The notes under the pieces are model-generated. The model saw nothing but the letters and a program-made list of their open reading frames with translations. It was not told where the DNA came from and did not search any database. From Chelativorans intermedius (GTDB lineage Bacteria > Pseudomonadota > Alphaproteobacteria > Rhizobiales > Rhizobiaceae): DNA of 64,000 nt. Every line of letters begins with the position of its first letter. The first letter of the stretch is position 1. The DNA lies in assembly GCF_025398255.1 (NCBI RefSeq), contig NZ_JAODNW010000001.1, positions 186,001 to 250,000 of the forward strand, given 5' to 3'. Made by a program: the position numbers and the translations under genes. Of this stretch, positions 31,490 through 41,088 are shown piece after piece.

Positions 31490-32884
31490 ATGGCGAAAAC
31501 ATCGAACACCACCAGGCCGGCCGGCCGGCGCAGGACGCCGCGCAGAGCCGCCGCGGCGAAGCCTGTCGCGCGCGGCCGCGCCGCCAGCACCGCACACGCG
31601 CAGGCACGGCCGGTCTATCTGGTGGACGGCGCGCGCACGCCCTTCCTGCGGGCGCGGGGGCAGCCAGGTCCCTTCACGCCGGTGGACCTTGCGGTGCAGT
31701 GCGGCCGGCCGCTCCTGGCGCGGCAGCCTTTTTCGCCGCAGGCCTTCGATCTGGTGATCCTCGGGTGCGTCAACGTCATCGCAGACGAGATGAACCCCGC
31801 CAGGGTGGCGGCCCTGCGGCTCGGCATGGGCGAGGCCATGCCGGCCTTCAGCGTGCAGATCAATTGCGGCTCGGGAATGCTGTCGATCGACAATGGCTTC
31901 CGCCTGATCGAAGCCGGCAAGGCGGATCTCGTGCTCGCCGGCGGCGCGGAGGCGCTGTCGCATGCGCCGCTGGTGCTTTCCAACGAGGCTGCGGGCTGGT
32001 TCGGCCGCTTTGCCACGGCCAGGACGGTTTGGCAGCGGCTGGCTGCCCTCGGCGGTTTCCGCCCGCGCATGGCGAAACCCGTTATCGGCCTCGAGCGCGG
32101 GCTTACCGATCCGCTCACCGATCTCAGCATGGGGCAGACGGCGGAGGTGATCGGCCATGCCTTCGGCATTTCGCGGCAGGATGCCGACGCCCATGCGCTG
32201 GAAAGCCACCGCCGGCTGGCGCGTGCACAGGAAGAAGGGTTTCTCGACGGCGAGGTGGTTCCCGCGGTGGCGCGCGACGGCGCGCTATACGAGCGGGATG
32301 ACGGCGTGCGGCCCGACACGTCCCTGGAAAAGCTTGCCAAGCTGAAGCCGGTCTTCGAGAAGCCCTATGGCAGGGTGACGCCGGGCAATGCCTCGCAGAT
32401 CACCGATGGAGCAAGCTGGGTGGTTCTCGCCTCAGAGGAGGCGGTCAGGCAGCACGGGCTCCAGCCGCTTGCCCGCATCGTCGATAGCGAATGGTCTGCT
32501 CTCGACCCCTCGATCATGGGGCTGGGGCCGACATTGTGCTGCACGGCCCTTATGCAAAGGCGCGGGCTCGCCCGCGAAGACATCGACCTGTGGGAGATCA
32601 ACGAGGCGTTTGCCGCGCAGGTGCTGGCCTGCCTGGCAGCCTGGCAGGACGAGGCATATTGCCGGGAGGTGCTGGCTCTCGAAGCGCCCTTCGGCGCCAT
32701 CGACCGGCAACGCCTGAACGTCGACGGCGGGGCGATCAGCCTCGGCCATCCCGTTGGCACCAGCGGCAACCGCATCGTCCTGCATCTGGTCAATGCCATG
32801 CGTCGCCTGGGACTCAGGCGCGGCATCGCCACGGAGTGCATTGGCGGCGGGCAGGGCGGCGCCATGCTTTTGGAGGTCTTGTGA
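31490..32884 (+). CDS. Acetyl-CoA C-acyltransferase (thiolase)
   Basis: A 464-residue thiolase of fatty-acid beta-oxidation. The acylated Cys is in INCGSGML, the catalytic His in GHPVGTSGNR, and the second Cys in ECIGGGQGG. The first 40 residues are Arg/Ala/Lys-rich (GRRRTPRRAAAAKPVARGR) and precede the core that begins at RPVYLVDGARTPF. No other start is available near the core, so the basic tail appears genuine. The stop overlaps the next gene start (TGATG). Confidence 0.92.
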   Translation: MAKTSNTTRPAGRRRTPRRAAAAKPVARGRAASTAHAQARPVYLVDGARTPFLRARGQPGPFTPVDLAVQCGRPLLARQPFSPQAFDLVILGCVNVIADEMNPARVAALRLGMGEAMPAFSVQINCGSGMLSIDNGFRLIEAGKADLVLAGGAEALSHAPLVLSNEAAGWFGRFATARTVWQRLAALGGFRPRMAKPVIGLERGLTDPLTDLSMGQTAEVIGHAFGISRQDADAHALESHRRLARAQEEGFLDGEVVPAVARDGALYERDDGVRPDTSLEKLAKLKPVFEKPYGRVTPGNASQITDGASWVVLASEEAVRQHGLQPLARIVDSEWSALDPSIMGLGPTLCCTALMQRRGLAREDIDLWEINEAFAAQVLACLAAWQDEAYCREVLALEAPFGAIDRQRLNVDGGAISLGHPVGTSGNRIVLHLVNAMRRLGLRRGIATECIGGGQGGAMLLEVL

Positions 32885-35001
32885 TGGTCGCGCCGGGAAC
32901 CGCGAAGAAGCTGCTTGAGGCCCGTGGCATGGTACTGGGGCCGCAGGAGGGTGGCAGGAAATTCACCCACTGGCGCTACAGCAGGGACGAGAGCGGCGTC
33001 GTCTGGCTGCTGCTCGACCGGGAAGGAGAGAGCACCAATACGCTGTCGGAGGCCGTGCTGACCGAGCTGGACGCGGTGCTGGATGACGTGCACGGTCTGC
33101 AGGCACGCGGGCTGGTAATCCGCTCCGCCAAAGCGGGCGGCTTCATCGCCGGCGCCGATATCCGCGATTTCCGCGGCGTCGACGAGGCCGGCGAGGTGGA
33201 GGCGCGCATGCGGCGGGCACACGACATCGTCGACAAGCTCTCGGCGCTGCCCATCCCCACCATTGCCGTCGTCCATGGCCATTGCCTGGGGGGCGGGCTG
33301 GAGCTTGCCCTTGCCTGCCGCCATCGCATCGCATTGGAGGGGGCAAGCTTCGGCCTGCCCGAGGTTCTCCTCGGTCTTCATCCGGGGCTGGGCGGCACGT
33401 TCCGCCTTCCCGCGCTCATTGGCCCGCTGGAGGCGATGGGGATGATGCTGACGGGGCGCAGCGTGCATGCCAGGAAGGCCAGGAAGCTCGGTCTGGTCGA
33501 TGCCGTGGTGGAGGAGCGGCATGTGGAAGCAGCCGTACGCGCCGCCGTCGAGGGCAAGATCAAGCGATCGCGCCCCCGCCTCGGGGTGGCGGTGTTCAAC
33601 CTTGCGCCGGCGCGGCGCATGGCGGCAAAACGCATGCGTGCCCAAGCGCAGGAGAAGGCCCCTCAACAGCATTATCCGGCACCGCACCGCCTGATCGACC
33701 TTTGGGAGAAACACGGTGGGGATGCCCGCGCGATGCAGCGGGCAGAGATCCGCTCCTTCTCGACGCTTCTCTGCGGCGAGACGGCGCAGAACCTGATGCG
33801 CGTCTTCTTCCTGCGCGAAGGGCTGAAGCGGCTCGGCAGGGGCGAAAGCGGCATCGAGCGGGTGCATGTCATCGGCGCCGGCACGATGGGCGGTGACATC
33901 GCCGCCTGGTGTGCCGCGCGCGGTCTCAGTGTGAGCCTTACCGATCTCGATCCCAAGGCCGTCGCCCGCGCCGTCGGCCGCGCTTCGGCCTTTTTCGACA
34001 AGAGGCTGCACGGCAGCCTGGAGCGGCGCGACGCGCTCGACCGGCTGATGCCGGATTTCTCCGGCGATGGGGTGGGCAGCGCCGATCTCGTGATCGAGGC
34101 GGTGGCCGAGAAGGCGGAGGTCAAGCGCAAGGTCTTCGAGAGCGTGGCGCCCCGCATGAAGCCGGGGGCGATCCTTGCCACCAACACCTCCAGCATTCCG
34201 CTGGAGATCTTGCGGCAGGCCGTGCCATTTCCCGAGCGTTTCGTGGGTCTGCATTTCTTCAATCCCGTCACGCGTATGGAACTGGTGGAGATCGTGGCCC
34301 ATGACGGGGCCAGCGACGAGACGCTGGAGCAGGCCCGCGCTTTCTGCGGCGCGATCGGCCGTCTTCCCGCGCCGGTGGTCAGCGCTCCGGGCTTCCTCGT
34401 CAACCGCGCTCTGACGCCCTATCTGGTGGAGGCTTTCACCCTGTTCGACGAGGGCGTGCCCAAGGAGGTGATCGACCGGGCGGCCCGCGCGTTCGGCATG
34501 CCCATGGGGCCGATCGAGCTTGCCGATCGCGTCGGCCTCGATATCTGCCTGGAAGTAGCGCTCATGCTCAGGGAGCGCCTGGGCAATACCATGCCTGAGG
34601 TGCCGGATTGGCTGGTGAAGAAGGTCGAAGCCGGGGAAACCGGCCGCAAGGCGGGCCGGGGGCTGTATATCTATGACGAGCGCGGCAAGCCCAGGAGCGA
34701 GGAAGTGAAGGTGGCCGAGGGCGGCGCGGCGGCGCGCAGCGAAGCCGAGATTGCCGACAGGCTGGTGCTTCCCATGCTCAACATGCTGGTGCGCTGCCTG
34801 CGCGAGGGCGTGGTGGCGGATGCCGAGATTGCCGATGCGGCCATGGTTTTCGCCACCGGCTTTGCGCCGTTCCGGGGCGGGCCGCTGCACTATGCGCGAA
34901 CGCGCGGGGTGGACGCGATCGTTAATGATCTACGCGCGCTTCAGGAGCGCCATGGCGAGCGCTTTGCGCCGGATGCGGGATGGGAGGCGCTGAAGGGCTG
35001 A
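32884..35001 (+). CDS. fadJ: Multifunctional enoyl-CoA hydratase / 3-hydroxyacyl-CoA dehydrogenase
   Basis: A 705-residue FadB/FadJ-type protein that catalyses two steps of beta-oxidation and pairs with the thiolase just upstream. The N-terminal crotonase domain (about 20-220) has GGGLELALAC and LPEVLLGLHPGLGGT. The Rossmann 3-hydroxyacyl-CoA dehydrogenase domain (about 320-500) has VIGAGTMGGDIAAWCA, NTSSIPL and GLHFFNPV. The C-terminal dehydrogenase domain follows. FadJ rather than FadB is a guess. Confidence 0.92.
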   Translation: MVAPGTAKKLLEARGMVLGPQEGGRKFTHWRYSRDESGVVWLLLDREGESTNTLSEAVLTELDAVLDDVHGLQARGLVIRSAKAGGFIAGADIRDFRGVDEAGEVEARMRRAHDIVDKLSALPIPTIAVVHGHCLGGGLELALACRHRIALEGASFGLPEVLLGLHPGLGGTFRLPALIGPLEAMGMMLTGRSVHARKARKLGLVDAVVEERHVEAAVRAAVEGKIKRSRPRLGVAVFNLAPARRMAAKRMRAQAQEKAPQQHYPAPHRLIDLWEKHGGDARAMQRAEIRSFSTLLCGETAQNLMRVFFLREGLKRLGRGESGIERVHVIGAGTMGGDIAAWCAARGLSVSLTDLDPKAVARAVGRASAFFDKRLHGSLERRDALDRLMPDFSGDGVGSADLVIEAVAEKAEVKRKVFESVAPRMKPGAILATNTSSIPLEILRQAVPFPERFVGLHFFNPVTRMELVEIVAHDGASDETLEQARAFCGAIGRLPAPVVSAPGFLVNRALTPYLVEAFTLFDEGVPKEVIDRAARAFGMPMGPIELADRVGLDICLEVALMLRERLGNTMPEVPDWLVKKVEAGETGRKAGRGLYIYDERGKPRSEEVKVAEGGAAARSEAEIADRLVLPMLNMLVRCLREGVVADAEIADAAMVFATGFAPFRGGPLHYARTRGVDAIVNDLRALQERHGERFAPDAGWEALKG

Positions 35002-35006
35002 GCGCC

Positions 35007-36395
35007 TCACGCGGCGTGCTGCGTCTCTCCCCTTTCGAGCGCGGCCATGAAGCTTTCCAGCCAGTGCCTGGCATCATGCTTGCGGATGCGCTTCATGAGC
35101 GCGGCCTGCCGCTCCCGCCGTTCCTCCAGCGGCATGGTGAGCGCACGGCAGAGATTGCGCGCCATGTCATCGACATCGTAGGGGTTGACAATCAACGCCT
35201 CGCGCAACTCCTCAGCCGCGCCCGCGAACTTGGAAAGCACCAGCACACCCGGGTCTTCCATCGACTGGGCGGCGATGTATTCCTTGGCGACGAGGTTCAT
35301 GCCGTCGCGTAGCGGGGTGACGAAGCCCACCTGGCTCGCGCGGAAGAGCGCGGCCAGCGCTTCACGCGGCACGGTGCCGTGGATGTAGCGCACCGGCGTC
35401 CAGTTGAAATCCGCAAAGCGGCCGTTGATGGCGCCAGACAGCGCCTCCAGCTCCTTGCGGATCTCCACATAGGCTTCCACCTCCTCGCGCGTGGGAGTGG
35501 CAATCTGCATCAGCGCCACCGTCTTGCGCATTTCGGGGTAGAGCTCGAGGAGGCGGGCAAAGGCGCGCAGCCGGTCGGGCAGGCCCTTGGTGTAGTCGAG
35601 CCGGTCGACACCGATGATCTGCTTGCGGCCGAGAATATCGCGCCGCTGGGTCTCGATGGCCACCTCCTCGTTGGGTTTCTCGGCCATCTCCACGAAGGCA
35701 TCGACGTCGATGCCGATGGGGAAGCAGCCGGCGATCACCTCGCGCTTGCCGATCCTGATGCGGCCGTCCTGCTCCATCCGGCAGCCCAGGTGATCCTCCA
35801 CATAGTGCTGCAAATTGCCCAGATCGGTGTTCGTCTGGAAGCCGATCACGTCGAATTCCAGCAGGCTTTCCACCAGCCATCGATGGCGCGGCACCGCGGC
35901 GATGATTTCCGGCGGCGGGAAGGGGATGTGCAGGAAAAAACCGATGCGCTGGTTGCAGCCGCGCTGGCGCAGCTCCGCCGCCAGCGGGATCAGATGATAA
36001 TCATGCACCCAGATGATGTCGTCCGGCTGCAGGACGGAGGTCAGGGCGTCGGCGAACTTGGCATTGACGCGCCGATACCCATCCAGGAAAACGGATTTAT
36101 ATTCCACCAGATCGAGCCGGTAGTGAAACAGCGGCCACAGCACGCTGTTGGAAAAGCCCAGATAATACTCCGCGTAGTCCTGCTCGGTGAGCGGGATCGT
36201 TGCCTGGGTGACAGTGCCGATCTTGCGGATGCGCGGCTCGGGCTGGTCGTCGTACTTCAGTGTCTGGCCGTCCCAGCCCATCCAAACGCCGCCACGCTGG
36301 CGCAGGGAGTCGGCAAGACCGACGGCAAGGCCGCCGGCCTGGGCGGACCTGCTGAGGTCCGCAACACGGTTCGAGACGACGACGAGTCTTTTCAC
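35007..36395 (-). CDS. otsA: Trehalose-6-phosphate synthase
   Basis: A 462-residue GT20 enzyme joining UDP-glucose and glucose-6-phosphate. The protein begins [10 protein letters not shown] and shows [40 protein letters not shown] and [10 protein letters not shown]. The GTG start at 36395 overlaps the stop of the GH15 gene (GTGA). It is the last gene of the otsB-GH15-otsA operon and converges on the fadJ-like gene with a 5-base gap. Confidence 0.95.
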   Translation of the reverse strand: MKRLVVVSNRVADLSRSAQAGGLAVGLADSLRQRGGVWMGWDGQTLKYDDQPEPRIRKIGTVTQATIPLTEQDYAEYYLGFSNSVLWPLFHYRLDLVEYKSVFLDGYRRVNAKFADALTSVLQPDDIIWVHDYHLIPLAAELRQRGCNQRIGFFLHIPFPPPEIIAAVPRHRWLVESLLEFDVIGFQTNTDLGNLQHYVEDHLGCRMEQDGRIRIGKREVIAGCFPIGIDVDAFVEMAEKPNEEVAIETQRRDILGRKQIIGVDRLDYTKGLPDRLRAFARLLELYPEMRKTVALMQIATPTREEVEAYVEIRKELEALSGAINGRFADFNWTPVRYIHGTVPREALAALFRASQVGFVTPLRDGMNLVAKEYIAAQSMEDPGVLVLSKFAGAAEELREALIVNPYDVDDMARNLCRALTMPLEERRERQAALMKRIRKHDARHWLESFMAALERGETQHAA

Positions 36396-38173
36396 ACGAC
36401 GGTCTCCCACGGCGCCGAAAGCCGTCTGGCGCCATTGATGATGCCGACCATGGAGTAGGTCTGCGGGTAATTGCCCCACATCTCTCCGGTCACGGGATGG
36501 GTATCCTCCGACAGCATGCCAAGGGGGTTGCGCGCCTTCAAGAGGGACTCGAAGATTTCGCGCGCTTCCTCGCGCCGGCCGATGCGCGCCAGCGCGTCGA
36601 GGCGCCAGAAGGCGCAGATGTTGAACGAGACCTCGGGCTTTCCGAAATCGTCCGCCGCCTCGTAGCGCAGCATGTGGGGGCCGGTGGCCAGCACCTTTTC
36701 GAGCTGGTCGACGGTGCTGACGAAGCGCGGGTCGCGCGGGTCGATGAAACCCACCTCGGCCATCAGGAGCACGCTGGCGTCCAGCGTCTCGCCGCCGAAG
36801 CTTTCGACAAAGGCCTTGCGCTTTTCCGACCATGCCTCGGCTAGGATGCGTTCGCGGATTTCATCGGCCCTGTTTCTCCAGTAGGTCACGCGCGCCTTCT
36901 CTCCCAGTTGCGCCGCGATGTGGGCCAGCCGGTCGCAGGCGGCCCAGCACATCAGGGCGGAGGAAGTATGAACGCGCGAGCGGGAGCGCAGTTCCCACAT
37001 GCCCGCATCCGGCGTGTTGTACACCTTGTAAGCCTGCTCGCCAGCCGTCTCCAGAAGGCGGAAATCGGTGATGGACGGCTTCATCTGGATGCGCCGGTCG
37101 AAAAAGATCTGCGCCGCGCCCAGAATGACATTGCCATAGGCATCGTGCTGGTAATGCTCATAGGCTTGGTTGCCGCGGCGCACCGGCCCCATGCCGCGAT
37201 AGCCGGAGAAATTGTCGAGGATGCTCTCCGTGAGCTGCCGTTCCCGCCCGATGCCGAAAACCGGCTGCAGATGGCCGCCATTGGCGTCTGCCACCAGATC
37301 CATGAGATAACGGAAGTAGTTCTCCATGGTCTGCACGGTGCCAAGGCTGTTGAGCGCCCGCACGACAAAGAAGGCATCGCGCACCCAGCAGAAGCGGTAG
37401 TCCCAGTTGCGGCCGCTGTTGGGCGCTTCGGGGATCGAGGTCGTCATGGCGGCGATGATGGCGCCCGTCGGCTCGTAGGTGCACAGCTTCAACGTGATGG
37501 CGGCGCGGATCACGGCGTCCTGCCACTCGAAAGGCAGGGCGAGATTGCTGACCCAGTTGCGCCAGTAGCCGGCGGTGCGCTCCTGGAAGTCGCGCGCGAT
37601 CTGCGAGACGCTGGCATCCAGCGTCTCGTCGGGGCCCACCACGATGTCGATGGGGGCCGACAGGTTGAAGCAGGTTTCGTCGAGCACATAGTCGATGGGG
37701 GCATCGGTGGTAAGCCGCAGGGTCATCTCCGGGCCCACATAGCGCACATGGTTGGAGCCGCGGGTCTTCTGCGGCGGCACCGTGCCATAGGCGAAGGAGG
37801 GGCGCATGCGGATCGAAATCCGCGGCGTGCCGGAGATCGGGCGGACGCGGCGCACCAGCGTCTGCGGGCGGAAGATGCGGTCGCGCCAGAAGAAGCGGGG
37901 CGCAAAGTCGATGATTTCGAGGGAGCCGCCGGCGCCGTGCAGCCGCGTGGTAAGCACCGCCGTGTTGGGATCATAGCTCTGTTCGGTTTCCGCCAGGTCC
38001 TCGAGCTCGATCGAGAAGAAGCCATCGCCCGGATCGTCTTCGCCGCGCAACAGCGAATTGAAGACTGGATCGCCGTCGAAGCGGGGCAGGCAACACCATA
38101 CCACGCGCCCCTTGGGGTCAATGAGGGCGGAAAAGCTGCAATTGCCGACAACGCCGAGATTGAGTGTCGTCAC
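36392..38173 (-). CDS. GH15-family glycoside hydrolase (glucoamylase/trehalase type)
   Basis: A 593-residue protein. N-terminal beta-sandwich of the trehalase-like type begins LGVVGNCSFSALIDPKGRVVW. The (alpha/alpha)6 catalytic domain covers about 210-590, with NWDYRFCWVRDAFF and EMWGNYPQTYSMVG as conserved sites. GTG start at 38173, 11 bases after otsB. Members cleave glucose from alpha-glucans or trehalose. In this operon a trehalase-like or trehalose-homeostasis role is plausible but not shown. Confidence 0.88.
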   Translation of the reverse strand: MTTLNLGVVGNCSFSALIDPKGRVVWCCLPRFDGDPVFNSLLRGEDDPGDGFFSIELEDLAETEQSYDPNTAVLTTRLHGAGGSLEIIDFAPRFFWRDRIFRPQTLVRRVRPISGTPRISIRMRPSFAYGTVPPQKTRGSNHVRYVGPEMTLRLTTDAPIDYVLDETCFNLSAPIDIVVGPDETLDASVSQIARDFQERTAGYWRNWVSNLALPFEWQDAVIRAAITLKLCTYEPTGAIIAAMTTSIPEAPNSGRNWDYRFCWVRDAFFVVRALNSLGTVQTMENYFRYLMDLVADANGGHLQPVFGIGRERQLTESILDNFSGYRGMGPVRRGNQAYEHYQHDAYGNVILGAAQIFFDRRIQMKPSITDFRLLETAGEQAYKVYNTPDAGMWELRSRSRVHTSSALMCWAACDRLAHIAAQLGEKARVTYWRNRADEIRERILAEAWSEKRKAFVESFGGETLDASVLLMAEVGFIDPRDPRFVSTVDQLEKVLATGPHMLRYEAADDFGKPEVSFNICAFWRLDALARIGRREEAREIFESLLKARNPLGMLSEDTHPVTGEMWGNYPQTYSMVGIINGARRLSAPWETVV

Positions 38174-38184
38174 GATGAAAGACC

Positions 38185-38967
38185 TTATGTTGTCAATTGG
38201 TGGGAGTCGAAACTGTCTGCGAGATCGTTCAGCCAGTTGCGGAATGCATCCGTACCTTCGATACGGAAGGCGGCATCCGTAGCGCCTTCGCCGATCTTGA
38301 TCGTAATGCCGTGAGCGCGCGCGACCTCGCGGAAAGCATCCTCGTCGGTAACGTCGTCGCCGGCAAAGAGGGGCATACGGCCGCAAAAGGGAGGCTCGTC
38401 CATGAAGGCGGCCACAGCATCCGCCTTCGTCGCCTTGCCGCCCTTGATCTCGATCACCATCTTGCCGCGCAGGATGTGCAGCCCCTCGATGCCCTCCGTC
38501 GCGGCACGCACGGCGGCGGCGCATGCCTCGGCAAGCTCCGGGCGCTGGCGATAGTGAAGAGCGAGCGACCCCGGCTTGGTTTCGATTACCGTCCCCGGGT
38601 GCGCGTCGGCAAAGCGGCGCAGCTCTTTCTCCAGCGCGTCAAAGGCAGCCTCGTCGACCGCCGTGGACACGCGCCGTCCGCCCGCGCCGCGGCGCTCCAG
38701 CCCGTGCACCCCGGCGACCGGCAGGTTGAGCGGCGCCAGGAAGCGGTCGATGTCGGCAATGGGTCGGCCGGTCACGATGGCGAGCGCGCCGCCCGTGCTT
38801 CTCTCAAGGCGCGCCAAGGCCTCGCGCGTCGGCAAGGGAACCGACACCGCATCGGGATGTTCCGCGAAATCCGCCAGCGTGCCATCGAAATCCAGAAAGA
38901 TCGCGGTATCCTCCGGTTTCAGGCTTGCCTGGTCGAGTGTTGTCAACGGTACTGGTTGTAAGGCCAT
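38185..38967 (-). CDS. otsB: Trehalose-6-phosphate phosphatase
   Basis: A 260-residue HAD-superfamily phosphatase. Motif I is FLDFDGTLADF (nucleophile Asp near residue 25), the TGR motif is present, and the C-terminal AGDDVTDEDAF acidic metal site is intact. The start at 38967 (MALQPVPLTTL) is chosen by family length. First gene of the trehalose operon. The promoter should lie in the 191-base divergent region before 39159. Confidence 0.95.
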   Translation of the reverse strand: MALQPVPLTTLDQASLKPEDTAIFLDFDGTLADFAEHPDAVSVPLPTREALARLERSTGGALAIVTGRPIADIDRFLAPLNLPVAGVHGLERRGAGGRRVSTAVDEAAFDALEKELRRFADAHPGTVIETKPGSLALHYRQRPELAEACAAAVRAATEGIEGLHILRGKMVIEIKGGKATKADAVAAFMDEPPFCGRMPLFAGDDVTDEDAFREVARAHGITIKIGEGATDAAFRIEGTDAFRNWLNDLADSFDSHQLTT

Positions 38968-39158
38968 AGTGTCACGAAAATGACATGGAATCACGAAGCC
39001 TTGGGCGTGGCCGCCGGCCATGCTAGGCGATGGCCGGGCGGTTGTGAAGGAGGCTGCGGCGAACTCCCTGCGGGGTCCGCCACAGCGCCGATTTGCGGGG
39101 GCACATAAGCCGGTTTCTTGTTTTCGGCAAGGGCCCGGGCAAATTGAGGAAAAGGAAA

Positions 39159-39491
39159 ATGAGCATGAGATTGCATGTCGGTGGAAAGTGGGGGTTCTCC
39201 TTGGCGTTCGGTGCCATCGCCTTCTTCGGGCTAGCCGTTGCGGCGCAGGCGCAAGGGCGCCCGGACGTGCGCACCATGACCTGTGGGGAAGTGCGGGCGC
39301 TCGTCGATCAGAACCGCGCCATCGTTCTGACCACCGGGCGCTATACCTACGACCGCTACGTAAGCGACCAGCGCTATTGCCCCATCGGATTTGCCACCAA
39401 GCCGGCCTGGGTCGACACCAGCGACCAGCGCGACTGCCGCATCGGCTATACTTGCGTGCCCGACGAGTTCCTGCGCCGGCGGTGGCGCTGA
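39159..39491 (+). CDS. Small secreted Cys-containing protein
   Basis: A 110-residue exported protein. The signal peptide ends near residue 33 (AVAAQAQG). The mature part has four Cys residues (TMTCGE, QRYCPIG, QRDCRIG, YTCVPDE), probably two disulfides. Similar proteins are frequent in rhizobia, but I know no function. AGGAAAAGGAAA precedes the ATG. Confidence 0.7.
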   Translation: MSMRLHVGGKWGFSLAFGAIAFFGLAVAAQAQGRPDVRTMTCGEVRALVDQNRAIVLTTGRYTYDRYVSDQRYCPIGFATKPAWVDTSDQRDCRIGYTCVPDEFLRRRWR

Positions 39492-39630
39492 TGGGACTTT
39501 GTCTCGTTGCAGCGCGCGGTAAGGAAATGCCGCCCGCGCACGGAGGAATCGTGCCGCTACGGGTTGCCGCACCCCCGTCAGGCCCGCTATAGCCGCGGAA
39601 CGCGCGGGCGGGAAGGAAAGGCAAGGGCCC

Positions 39631-40347
39631 ATGAATTTGCTGGCACCGAAGAACGAGACGGCACGAGGGGACGACGCGGCGATCGTCGACGCGGCGATCA
39701 CCTCGCGCCGGTCGGTGCGCGCCTTTCTTCCCGATCCGGTGGACGAACAGACGATCCGGGACATCCTGGCGGTCGCCTCGCGTGCCCCTTCAGGCACCAA
39801 CATGCAGCCCTGGAAGGTCTATGTGGTGACGGGCGAGGCCAAGACGCGTCTGTCGCAGGCCATCCTCTCTTCGGGCATCCGCCCCGAAAAGGCGGAGTGG
39901 GACGAGTATAAGTATTATCCCGACAAGTTCTTCGAGCCTTATCTGTCGCGTCGGCGGGCTGTCGGTTTCGCTCTCTACAGCCTTCTGGGCATCGGCCGGC
40001 GCGAGGTGGAGAAGATGCGCGCCCAGCACGACCGCAATTTCGTCTTCTTCGATGCGCCGGTGGGCATGATCTTCACCATCGACCGTCGGCTCAACAAGGG
40101 ATCGTGGATCGACCACGGCATGTTCCTGCAGTCGATCATGATCGCGGCGCGCGGGCGGGGCCTGCACACCTGCCCGCAGGCCGCCTTCGCGCCCTATCAT
40201 CGCATCATCCGCCCCATCCTGGGCATTCCCGACGAGGAGATCGTGGTGTGCGGCATGGCGCTTGGCCACGAAGACCCGACCAAACCCGAGAACCGCCTGC
40301 GCAGCGAACGGGCGGCGCTCGAGGAATTCGTCTCTTTCGTGCGCTGA
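39631..40347 (+). CDS. Nitroreductase-family flavoprotein
   Basis: A 238-residue FMN-dependent oxidoreductase. The N-terminal SRRSVRAF-type motif (TSRRSVRAFLPDPV) and SRAPSGTNMQPWKVYVVTG bind FMN, and GMALGHEDPTKPEN is the C-terminal signature. The substrate could be nitroaromatics, quinones or another acceptor. AAGGAAAGG lies upstream. No operon partner is evident. Confidence 0.9.
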   Translation: MNLLAPKNETARGDDAAIVDAAITSRRSVRAFLPDPVDEQTIRDILAVASRAPSGTNMQPWKVYVVTGEAKTRLSQAILSSGIRPEKAEWDEYKYYPDKFFEPYLSRRRAVGFALYSLLGIGRREVEKMRAQHDRNFVFFDAPVGMIFTIDRRLNKGSWIDHGMFLQSIMIAARGRGLHTCPQAAFAPYHRIIRPILGIPDEEIVVCGMALGHEDPTKPENRLRSERAALEEFVSFVR

Positions 40348-40457
40348 ACCGCCGGCTTACGACAATGTAATCTGCCGGACAGGCCCTCGTAATGTTGGGC
40401 ATGGCAAAAAGGTTGCGTTCCCCCGCCGCCCAGGCGGCGCAACCCCGGAGATACAGC

Positions 40458-41027
40458 ATGTTCTACAGGATTTTCGTTTCCACAGTCGTGGTGTCGCTGA
40501 CCACGGTCACCGCCGTCCTTGCCCAGGATGCCGAGGATGCGCCGGAAAGGCGCGGCCCGAGCGCGATGTTCGACCGGCTCGATGCCGATGGCGACGGCAC
40601 CATCTCCGTCGAGGAGTTCGGCGGTGTGCGCCTCGGCATGCTGCGTGAGGCGGATGCGGATGGTGACGGCGCGCTGACCCGGGACGAGCTGCAGACCTAT
40701 GTCATGAACCGCGCGTTCATGCGCCGTGCCGAGGCGGCGGCACGCCTGCTCGACATTGATGGCGATGGCACGGTGACGCTTGTCGAGATCGAAGACCATC
40801 GGGGCAAGCGCTTCGCTCTTCTCGACGGCAACAACGATGGCACGCTGAGCCGCGATGAGCTGCAGCGCGGCGCCATGATGCTCATGCGCGGCAGGGGCGG
40901 GGACGGCCCGCGCTTTGCGATGCGCGGCGAGGAGCATGGCCCGCGCCACAAGCTGATGCGCCGCATGCACGGCATGGAGCGCGACATGCCGGCAATGCCC
41001 ATGGAAGAGTCGCCGGGCGAGGAATAG
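40458..41027 (+). CDS. Secreted EF-hand calcium-binding protein
   Basis: A 189-residue exported protein. The signal peptide ends near residue 22 (TAVLAQ). Four EF-hand loops are visible: DADGDGTISVEE, DADGDGALTRDE, DIDGDGTVTLVE and DGNNDGTLSRDE. The C-terminal 50 residues are Met/Arg/His-rich and low in complexity. The start at 40458 gives a clean signal peptide and follows CCCCGGAG. Confidence 0.85.
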   Translation: MFYRIFVSTVVVSLTTVTAVLAQDAEDAPERRGPSAMFDRLDADGDGTISVEEFGGVRLGMLREADADGDGALTRDELQTYVMNRAFMRRAEAAARLLDIDGDGTVTLVEIEDHRGKRFALLDGNNDGTLSRDELQRGAMMLMRGRGGDGPRFAMRGEEHGPRHKLMRRMHGMERDMPAMPMEESPGEE

Positions 41028-41054
41028 CCGGCGCCGTGCGAAAAGAGGATGATC

Positions 41055-41084
41055 GACGGGCCCGACGGTGGCGCGGGGTCCGTC
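41055..41084. terminator. Hairpin between convergent EF-hand gene and soxG
   Basis: GACGGGCCC (41055-41063) pairs with GGGTCCGTC (41076-41084), with one wobble, in the 61-base gap between two converging genes. No strong T-tract follows on either strand. Confidence 0.35.
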
Positions 41085-41088
41085 TTCC

